Shown here in pieces: positions 60,301 through 64,000 of a DNA stretch of 64,000 bases (the stretch's first letter is position 1; each line of letters begins with the position of its first letter). The DNA is taken from positions 61,722,287-61,786,286 of the forward strand of contig NC_091121.1 of assembly GCF_040183065.1 (NCBI RefSeq), in the 5' to 3' direction. A model generated the notes under the pieces. It ran no database searches. It saw nothing but the letters and a program-made list of their open reading frames with translations, and had not been told where the DNA came from. The DNA is from Periplaneta americana. Lineage: Eukaryota; Arthropoda; Insecta; Blattodea; Blattidae. The position numbers and the translations under genes were made by a program.

Positions 60301-60554
60301 TAAAGTTACACAAGGAAAGTTACTAAATTATGTGATAAGATCTTTACTTGTTTATTACTTTCTCAGAATTCATTACGACAAAGGGACAACTAAATCTAAT
60401 CTGCAAATTCAAACACTCTATACTAACCTGTTGTGTTGAATGTCAAGTCATCAGCAACTGCAAAATCTCCAAATTCATCATCTTCGTCATCCTCCATGGT
60501 ATCATCCATGGGAGGAGGTGACGAAGATACCATTGGAGGGATAATATTGGACAT
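33289..60554 (-). CDS. Aftph: Aftiphilin-like clathrin/AP-1 accessory protein (seven coding exons)
   Basis: Aftiphilin works with HEATR5/p200 and gamma-synergin on clathrin/AP-1 vesicles at the trans-Golgi and endosomes. Joined exons (60554-60428, 59641-58737, 52779-52567, 47916-47746, 43150-43087, 42273-42166, 33473-33289) total 1773 bp, 590 residues, with every phase agreeing. Seen: start MSNIIPPMVSSSPPPMDD then acidic EFGDF; acidic Phe motifs FGDF (28-31, 274-277), FEQFSDF (220-226) and DDFDDF (320-325) that fit AP-ear binding; block VWLKLRDVETSHALTYQW; LFGPRWNTSVPRFAANLG; QFDWNSSGLVNPLD; a textbook clathrin box LLDLD (499-503); C-terminal LSPEAVKVLDEIPDLSFLKA and KLLMFP. These match the vertebrate family as I know it. 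It is shorter than human aftiphilin (over 900 residues), mostly in the acidic middle. An additional small exon in the 5.9 kb second intron cannot be excluded. Confidence 0.92.
36590..36825 (+). mobile_element. LINE fragment, post-RNase H zinc-knuckle domain
   Basis: Frame reads FIVTQFISGHGKFK, a stop, then YLVRFNVTNHSNSVKCTCDE and DRTVPHLLFNCPLFERRRC: the TQFLTGHG/C-C-H-C tail of another jockey/R1-type LINE. One internal stop and truncation at both sides. Distinct from the 55.9 kb family. Confidence 0.65.
37138..39987 (+). mobile_element. hAT-family DNA transposon, copy 1
   Basis: Ends CAGACATCGG... and ...CCGATGTCTA form terminal inverted repeats. Flanking octamers GTAATAAA and CTAATAAA (7 of 8 match) fit the 8-bp hAT duplication. 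Both ends carry several GCCTAAAA-type subterminal repeats. The element is 2850 bp and holds a long transposase frame. It lies in the last aftiphilin intron, in a degenerate TGTAATATGT-rich stretch. Confidence 0.9.
38304..39674 (+). CDS. hAT transposase, main exon, copy 1
   Basis: Open for 456 codons from a possible acceptor TTTTTAG|ATT. Residues counted from the GTG at 38340: first catalytic Asp in VSVDETSD (104), second in FCTDAASYM (173), the CLAHGLHRV motif (197-205), RWGTW, and the C-terminal dimerisation motif VERSFSAFKM with the likely third acidic residue Glu407. The family is the arthropod hAT group with a BED-like finger. A short upstream frame (37940-38050, MPKNISAKST...FCKICSKH) supplies the first half of the finger and KYHLKQHVQGAAHK the second. 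No intervening GT-AG choice joins them in phase, so the copy may be frameshifted, or splicing may be unusual. Confidence 0.85.
   Translation: MSQEKKYHLKQHVQGAAHKAKAQQKNQLQQTLLTQPTSSNLSSNFYADLTRAFVAANIPWNAIENPVLRQFLQKYCKQNIPSESTLRKNYLDRIYNETLASIREDIGDSYIWVSVDETSDPMNRYIANMVVGKLSPDGPSIPHLVCIKELSKVNSQAIAYFVNKGLQSLYSGNIDDSKVLLFCTDAASYMVAAAPLLKTFYPNLTHVTCLAHGLHRVSETIRNEFPLVNSFISNTKKCFCKAPSRISIFRENFPDIPLPPQPVVTRWGTWIQSVVYYSKYFKEVVTVIDKLPETDSAACVKAVKDCLNDSRVKNDIAYITSNFSFIPASIEQLEREKQSLCSQIAIVKEAQVNIHSALGETGKKVKNKWDDVLNKNVGFSLLEKVSRVISGESVNVPVSFDVSIVPNLKFAPLTSVSVERSFSAFKMILSDKRQRLTVENLEKILVVYCADNYNKV
40357..41802 (+). mobile_element. Internally deleted hAT element of a second family
   Basis: Perfect-looking inverted ends CAGGGAAAGGAAGTTCATGC and GCATGAACTTCCTTTCCCTG, flanked by GTTATAAA and GTTATAAG (7 of 8). 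At 1446 bp it is too short for a full transposase; only the C-terminal dimerisation region remains. It inserted in the same low-complexity tract as hAT copy 1. Confidence 0.88.
41352..41594 (+). pseudogene. hAT transposase C-terminal remnant
   Basis: About 80 codons including LTALVQAPLTSCDVEQSFSR and YKAMLRDNRRRMTTENIV, the hAT dimerisation domain with the conserved acidic residue in VEQSFSRYK. The catalytic N-terminal parts are absent, so it is non-functional but shows the element is a deletion derivative. Confidence 0.82.
42166..42273 (-). CDS. Aftph: aftiphilin coding exon 6 with clathrin box
   Basis: Acceptor GGTGGAAG|GTGCC and donor ACCA|GTAAGT; 108 bp, phase 1 to phase 1. It encodes ANSALLDLDYLNTFDN then a Ser-rich tail. 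LLDLD is a perfect type-I clathrin box and sits where vertebrate aftiphilin has LLNLD. The acceptor is read by eye and another AG nearby is possible. Confidence 0.85.
43087..43150 (-). CDS. Aftph: aftiphilin coding exon 5 (64 bp)
   Basis: Acceptor TTAATAG|GAAACA and donor GGATT|GTAAGT; phase 0 to phase 1. It encodes ETLVPAAQFDWNSSGLVNPLD, matching the family FDW-SSGL-NPLD segment. It was too short for an ORF search and found from homology and phase. A hAT transposon begins 127 bp upstream of it. Confidence 0.88.
43277..46126 (+). mobile_element. hAT-family DNA transposon, copy 2 (near twin of copy 1)
   Basis: Same 2850-bp length as copy 1 with a constant offset of 6139, so no net indel. By eye I see only about eight substitutions. 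The right flank ATTATCAT and left flank ATTATCAA (two bases before the CAG end) suggest an imperfect 8-bp duplication different from that of copy 1, so this is independent transposition rather than segmental duplication. It lies 127 bp upstream of aftiphilin exon 5. Confidence 0.9.
44443..45813 (+). CDS. hAT transposase, main exon, copy 2
   Basis: Open over the same 456 codons as copy 1. Visible amino-acid changes are KAPSR to KASSR, NDIAY to NNIAY, VSFDVS to VSIDVS and VVYCAD to VVCCAD. Catalytic Asp, Asp and Glu and the VERSFSAFK motif are intact. It shares the unresolved join to the short N-terminal frame (44079-44189). Confidence 0.85.
   Translation: MSQEKKYHLKQHVQGAAHKAKAQQKNQLQQTLLTQPTSSNLSSNFYADLTRAFVAANIPWNAIENPVLRQFLQKYCKQNIPSESTLRKNYLDRIYNETLASIREDIGDSYIWVSVDETSDPMNRYIANMVVGKLSPDGPSIPHLVCIKELSKVNSQAIAYFVNKGLQSLYSGNIDDSKVLLFCTDAASYMVAAAPLLKTFYPNLTHVTCLAHGLHRVSETIRNEFPLVNSFISNTKKCFCKASSRISIFRENFPDIPLPPQPVVTRWGTWIQSVVYYSKYFKEVVTVIDKLPETDSAACVKAVKDCLNDSRVKNNIAYITSNFSFIPASIEQLEREKQSLCSQIAIVKEAQVNIHSALGETGKKVKNKWDDVLNKNVGFSLLEKVSRVISGESVNVPVSIDVSIVPNLKFAPLTSVSVERSFSAFKMILSDKRQRLTVENLEKILVVCCADNYNKV
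47746..47916 (-). CDS. Aftph: aftiphilin coding exon 4
   Basis: Acceptor TGTTGTAG|TTGTTT and donor ACAGAG|GTGGGC; 171 bp, phase 0. It encodes LFGPRWNTSVPRFAANLG then a Ser/Pro-rich linker. The minus-strand branch-site match TACTAAT lies at 47939-47933, and a large transposon ends only about 50 bp from the acceptor. Confidence 0.9.
48762..49345 (-). mobile_element. LINE C-terminal fragment (LREEQRL family), inside the 3.25 kb TIR element
   Basis: Minus-strand frame reads RRINMGRNACYYSVEKLLSS, VLYGCETWTLTLREEQRLRL, FENKILRKIFGAKR, then LYSSLDIIRNIKF and MGESRNAYRVLVG; the final part continues to 48762 in other frames. It is longer at its 5' side than the 10.5 kb copy and is internally frameshifted. 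Confidence 0.8.
49415..49860 (-). mobile_element. tRNA-derived SINE interrupted by a MITE
   Basis: Read on the minus strand from 49860, the head has an A-box-like TAACGGTTAGC region and B-box GGTTCGAATCTTGG; the body (AAAGTTACCCAGC on the plus strand) and tail (TTACTTTACGACGCTTTATC) match the 63.0 kb copy. A 214-bp palindromic MITE interrupts it at 49567-49780. ATT microsatellites flank both sides. Confidence 0.75.
49567..49780. mobile_element. Palindromic MITE, copy 1 (TAA target duplication)
   Basis: The whole element folds on itself: CTGGTTCACAATAA at the left matches TTATTGTGAACCAG at the right, and an inner arm ATGTGAGCATTCACAATTAA pairs with its reverse complement. TAA flanks both sides (49564-49566, 49781-49783), and the host SINE restores perfectly without the insert. 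A 3-bp TWA duplication suggests PIF/Harbinger-driven mobility. Confidence 0.82.
50183..50377. mobile_element. Palindromic MITE, copy 2
   Basis: Same family as 49567-49780: GGCTGGTTCACAATAAACC at the left and GGTTTATTGTGAACCAGC-type right end, with the same inner inverted arms. The target duplication is not clear in this copy. Confidence 0.78.
50630..50950. repeat. Dispersed repeat, copy 1 (partner at 54.6 kb)
   Basis: Shares long diverged tracts with 54580-54905: AGTAAAGATTTTGAAT, ACATTTCTCTC, TTTTTTCTCACTTTCCAAAAA, AAAATTACAG. Same strand and order. Class unknown. Confidence 0.65.
52567..52779 (-). CDS. Aftph: aftiphilin coding exon 3 (LQxL / QW block)
   Basis: Acceptor CTGTTTCAG|TTGTTA, donor AACATT|GTAAGT; 213 bp, phase 0 both ends. 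It encodes LLQKLQLLVNTLFP, VWLKLRDVETSHALTYQW, GSSSNKSLLMALGIDSRNI, strongly like the conserved C-terminal third of aftiphilins. Confidence 0.93.
52939..53022. repeat. Tandem duplication of about 42 bp
   Basis: AATCTTGTACAGTAACAATA and the following TATAACATTATTTTATAAGA occur twice in a row without visible change, in aftiphilin intron 2. Confidence 0.85.
53195..53575. repeat. Degenerate outlying units of the 73 bp minisatellite
   Basis: CTTACTGAGATAACCCATAC (about 53250) and ACACTGACAACATAAGAACT (about 53513) are recognisable relatives of the 55.1-55.7 kb array, about 1.5-2 kb away on the same strand. Confidence 0.6.
54580..54905. repeat. Dispersed repeat, copy 2 (partner at 50.6 kb)
   Basis: See the shared tracts listed for the 50.6 kb copy; the two are roughly 75-80% alike by eye, with small indels. 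Confidence 0.65.
55085..55735. repeat. Minisatellite of about 73 bp in aftiphilin intron 2
   Basis: About nine units with the core GACAACATAAGAAATAAGCT then AAAGCTTACTGAGATAACCC. Core positions near 55200, 55273, 55347, 55415, 55488, 55561, 55635 and 55691. Central units are nearly identical, outer ones degenerate. Confidence 0.88.
55855..56445 (+). mobile_element. LINE 3' end with RNase H domain and zinc-knuckle
   Basis: A 168-codon frame from 55927 (open upstream to about 55860) contains IVFQWIPSHCGILGNENEDA (end of the RNase H fold with its last acidic residue) and a CPLCNSNQEMDSEHLKIC CCHC knuckle. It is 5' truncated: reverse transcriptase and endonuclease are missing. The 3' end is AAAACAACAACAACA. 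It lies in aftiphilin intron 2, antisense to the gene. Confidence 0.8.
56970..57210 (-). mobile_element. tRNA-derived SINE, second subfamily, diverged
   Basis: Plus-strand sequence keeps GAATTATTTAGCACTGATGG, AGGTCAAGGATTCGTCACAG and a degenerate tRNA head (TGCCTGAGTTATGCTGG). Located in aftiphilin intron 2, sense to that gene. Confidence 0.6.
58737..59641 (-). CDS. Aftph: aftiphilin coding exon 2 (large acidic exon)
   Basis: Acceptor TTTCTTGCAG|ATGG and donor GGTGAA|GTAAGT; 905 bp, phase 1 to phase 0. It encodes 301 mostly acidic, Ser-rich residues (for example DEEEEDGEKKE) with four spaced Phe-acidic motifs, expected to be disordered and to bind adaptor appendages. Confidence 0.92.
60428..60554 (-). 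CDS. Aftph: aftiphilin coding exon 1
   Basis: ATG at 60554 (minus) and donor ACAG|GTTAGT, phase 1. It encodes the family-typical N-terminus: SSSPPPMDD followed by EDDEDDEFGDFAVADDL. Promoter and 5' UTR should lie above 60555; no TATA box or clear island was seen there. Confidence 0.9.
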
Positions 60555-62691
60555 AATATATGGTCAATTATGTTATCAATCCATTTTATCGGTCGCCCTA
60601 AAACATAAGCATACAATTTTATCTAGGTTTTAAGTCGTTACTAATTAATAGTTTTATATACAAGAAGAAACTTTTAGATAGATAACAGGAACGGATTGGA
60701 AACTGTCACAGATAATATATTAAACGTCACTTTACAGCTGAGTTTTCAATACGAAACTATGAAGACCTTAGGAAAAATGGATTAATGAAAATAAAACAAA
60801 GCAAGGAGTTGTGGACAGATCTCTATAAATTTTCAAGATAACAGTAACAATGAACGTAATCTATTAATATCTTTTCGTCCAGTGTGAGGAACTGCAGATG
60901 GCACGTGTGTGTGCTCGTATGTACGTGAGTGTGTGGGCACGCTAGTAAAACCAATAACAACAATGAATATCAATAAACTGTGTTCAGATGTCCCGTTTGG
61001 GGTAACAAATAATTTATGGTCAGTAGAAATGAGAATTATTGACATCAAGCATGTAATTTGTTCTACCTTTTGCGATTCGGTAACCAATGGTCGAAGATAC
61101 TGCTTTAAAAACAAACAGAAATATTCATTTTATTTATTTGTATTCGTTCAACAGTATTTTGGTGCTGATAATACTAATATTTCTAAGATGATAATGTGAA
61201 CAGTGCACACGAGCACGCACACACATAAGCACTCTCTCACACTCACACGCCTACAAGCACAAATCCACCAAGTATTTTTCGATTTCAGATACATCTTACA
61301 ATGAAACGTTATTCCATGATAAGAAAACTTCCCAACAATTTTTACACCATTCGAAAGAGCATCCTGAAATATGGTAAAATCTATATTACATCCTGCATAC
61401 TTTCGTTTGTCTCATAGATATGGTTAGAAATTGGTAGGTTTAATTAGCACAAACGGAACATTTGAAAACAGCACTGACCATTGTACTAGAAGGGCAATTG
61501 GTAAATGTGAATTTCATATGAAAGAAAGTGAGTGTCATCACCTCTCTTTGGTAAAGAATAGTTGGTGCAAGAAACTTGTGTTTCGAATATTCTTTTGTTC
61601 AACTATCATCATTCACAGAATGAATTTGTTGAAAGGGAATAAGCAGGAACTGTCACATTATCGAAGAGTAAGTTACGTGTTTGATTTCATGTTTGTTTCG
61701 AGAATTTCATACACATTTATTGTAATGTGTTTAAAATTCGCAATCACTCACCCACATGCTCACAATATAATAGCAGTCGTCTGTAGCTGCATTTAGATTG
61801 GCATCAGGCCAAACACCTGCTTAGAATTGGAATATATCAGTCCCCTAACTGCCCATTGTGCAACTCAAACCAAGATGGATTCGGAACACCTCAAAATCTT
61901 TGAAAAATATTGGAGTGCAAGAGGTCAAATGACTTTATTGTCAAAAGCCTGGCATTAGAAAACAACAACATATAATAGCAGTAGGGTATGTAAAATTAGC
62001 AGTTTTAATGTGTCCCAAAATTATATTTCCAAAAATAATGTATAAATTATTTAGACCTTTACTTAATATAATGCTGTGTTTCCTTATTATTTTTAATGTA
62101 TGTAACCTCTCCTTGCTACGTTTAGGAAGTGCACCACTTTCCATTGCCACTTGTTCCCTATGCTGCTTTGTCAGATATCACAACATCTGTATTCAATCCT
62201 TGCATGTGCACAACAGGTCAAAAGTAACAGACTCATTAAGCCGACAGAACATTACTAGCTGGCACCAGTCTGCATAGGAACTGGCTACTGTACCCCATTA
62301 TCTCCTGGCTTAGTTGTCTCGTGAAGGATGCCTCATTGGCGTTATTTATGAGGTTCCAACCTGTCTTCCGACAGTTGACTACACAAAAACAGTACTCTGA
62401 TTTATAAAATACTAGCACAATGAAATTTAAACTAAAAATTAAACAAATTATTAAGAAAAATTAACATAGTGGCAGATAATTAAGTGTTAAACATTAATCT
62501 TATTACTTATTAATATTAGTTCTAACTATAATTCTAACTATTTTAATTGTAATTACAATTAATCTATGGTATTTTCTTTTTATTACTCAAATTTATTGTT
62601 TATTTCTTCTTCTTTCTACCTACCTATAATGCACTTTTGAACCACCGAACAAGAGAGTTGCTCGTAAGTGGATAAATTCATAAATTCATTT

Positions 62692-62723
<32 letters not shown>

Positions 62724-62974
62724 GCCCCCACTCTCTCTCACAGCATTTTAAGTTTCCTTTTGTCTTTATTTGAACTGTGATTTGTACTCCAAAATCAATG
62801 TAGGCCCTATGACTGTTTAGTGAGCAAAGTCAAAAATTTTTGTGGCATGTTTTGCCACTTTTTGTAGCATGAACATCCTCAATTTAAAAAATGAAATAGT
62901 ACATTTAATCAACTTAAATGCATTCCTAGTAAATACACATACAGGAAGTTTGATGAAGGCCTGTGTTCTTATTT
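60555..62974. other. Region upstream of aftiphilin
   Basis: AT-rich with no recognised exon. Holds CA-rich sequence near 61200-61260 and the short LINE at 61777. The 121-codon frame at 61431-61796 runs into the LINE insertion and looks like chance. The aftiphilin promoter should be near 60.6 kb, but no core motif is convincing. Confidence 0.5.
61777..61969 (+). mobile_element. Short LINE copy with 12-bp target duplication
   Basis: Corresponds to 56207-56448 with three internal deletions. Flanked by ATATAATAGCAG at 61765-61776 and again at 61970-61981, a perfect 12-bp duplication. It ends ...AAAACAACAACAT like the 55.9 kb copy, so retrotransposition by the same LINE family is clear. Confidence 0.85.
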
Positions 62975-62982
62975 TGATAAGT

Positions 62983-63242
62983 TTTTTTTTTTTTTTTTTT
63001 TTTTTTGTGATTTATTTTACGATGCTTTATGATCTGTTATGGTTATCTAGCATCTGAATGATATGAAGGTGATAATGCCAGCAAAATGAATTCAGGGTCT
63101 AGCAGAGAAAATTACCCAGCATTTGCTCTTAATGGCTTAAGGGAAAACCCTGGATAAAATCTCACTTAGGTAACCAGGATTTGATACCGGGCCCACTCAT
63201 TTCATGGTCAGGCATGTTAACCATTACTCCATAGCGATGGCC
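62983..63242 (-). mobile_element. tRNA-derived SINE with poly(A) tail and target duplication
   Basis: On the minus strand from 63242: an A-box-like TGGAGTAATGGTTAAC head, B-box-like GGTATCAAATCC, body, then a tail ending in an A-run (the T-run 62982-63006). TGATAAGT occurs at both borders (62975-62982 and 63243-63250), an 8-bp or longer duplication. Confidence 0.75.
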
Positions 63243-63250
63243 TGATAAGT

Positions 63251-64000
63251 ATTAAGCAGGGTTCATTTTAGAAGGGTAGATTTTCTGCTAAAACAAAAAG
63301 CATATCCGGAAAAATCGTCACACATTTTTGTCACAGGTAGAATTCATCACTAAGGGTGTGATTTTACGGTGATTATTTTACAATGATTTCAGTGATTATA
63401 ATAGTTTAATTTCGGTGAATATTTCGTTAAAAAAAAAAAACCACGCTATTTCGCATCCTAAAGGAACTTAAAGAGTAATAAAATAATATATATATTTTTT
63501 AAAATTATTATTGAAACAACCCCTTTGAAACTAACAGAAAATTGTTTGCAGCTTTAATTAAATTCATAATGCAATTTCATTCGACTGTGAGGGAGTAACG
63601 GCACTGCTTTCTTAATTTCACGAAGACAGTTATTGAGAGAAATATATAATTATAACCACTGTCTTGGAACTAGTCCCTGAAACTAAGCGTACCTCATTGC
63701 CAGATGTCATATGCATGTAATGCTCAATGATCAAATATGTAGAAATTTTCATGTATATGTATGTTATAACGAAGGAAATTCTCATGTTTGATTTGGAAGA
63801 AAGAGTCATTTTTCGTGCGATTTCTCCATAAAACCTGGTTTTTGTTGAAAATATCGCAATAAAATAATTTCGTCGACTTCTATCAAGTTTGCGAAAATTC
63901 GTGGATATAATTATTTCATTTCATTTTGGACTTTATTAAGGGATTTGCATTTTCCATGCATAAAATTAAGTTTTTAACACATTTTGTGTATATTGTTAAT
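63251..64000. other. Right end, nothing recognised
   Basis: AT-rich unique-looking sequence after the SINE. No exon, RNA gene or repeat could be supported. Confidence 0.5.

Noticed and set aside
61431-61796. 121-residue ORF upstream of aftiphilin.
   Set aside because: It extends through a LINE target duplication into the LINE and shows no family similarity.

Overview
The window is a 64 kb stretch of AT-rich insect nuclear DNA. It holds two spliced protein-coding genes, pointing tail to tail, in a dense bed of transposable elements. The repeats (tRNA-derived SINEs and several LINE families whose C-terminal peptides contain LREEQRLR, LYGAETW or IPSHCGILGNE) suggest a cockroach-like (blattodean) genome. 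That assignment is inference from remembered repeat families, not a search.

Left half (about 1.5-24.1 kb, + strand): the Fos/Fra orthologue kayak. Four shared exons (18729-18900, 18988-19154, 19426-19533, 22961-23539) encode the conserved N-terminal block, the basic region, the leucine zipper and the Drosophila-like C-terminus ending KLVSL. Upstream lie four candidate coding first exons (1704, 15591, 16111, 18560). All end in phase 0, so each would give a different N-terminus on one bZIP body. Three of the four upstream regions carry a perfect CRE (TGACGTCA) and two carry TGAGTCA/TGACTCA AP-1 sites, which suggests feedback of AP-1/CREB-type factors on the gene.

Right half (33.3-60.6 kb, - strand): an aftiphilin orthologue in seven coding exons that join in frame to about 590 residues. 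It has repeated acidic Phe (FGDF-type) motifs, a WxxL...QW block, a clathrin box LLDLD and the conserved C-terminus. Its introns hold two nearly identical 2.85 kb hAT transposons, an internally deleted hAT, a 3.25 kb terminal-inverted-repeat element with a 10-12 bp target duplication (itself containing a LINE, a SINE and two copies of a small palindromic MITE), a roughly 73 bp minisatellite and LINE fragments.

Elsewhere there are a 604 bp long-TIR element with a mariner-like C-terminal fragment (2400-3003), a 694 bp hAT-type element (12231-12924), SINEs at 7.6, 10.2, 11.8, 19.7, 31.4, 49.4, 57.0 and 63.0 kb, and a six-unit tandem array of about 110 bp at 27.8-28.5 kb. I saw no rRNA, functional tRNA, CRISPR array or prokaryotic gene. 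All splice sites are read by eye from GT/AG, frame and family homology.
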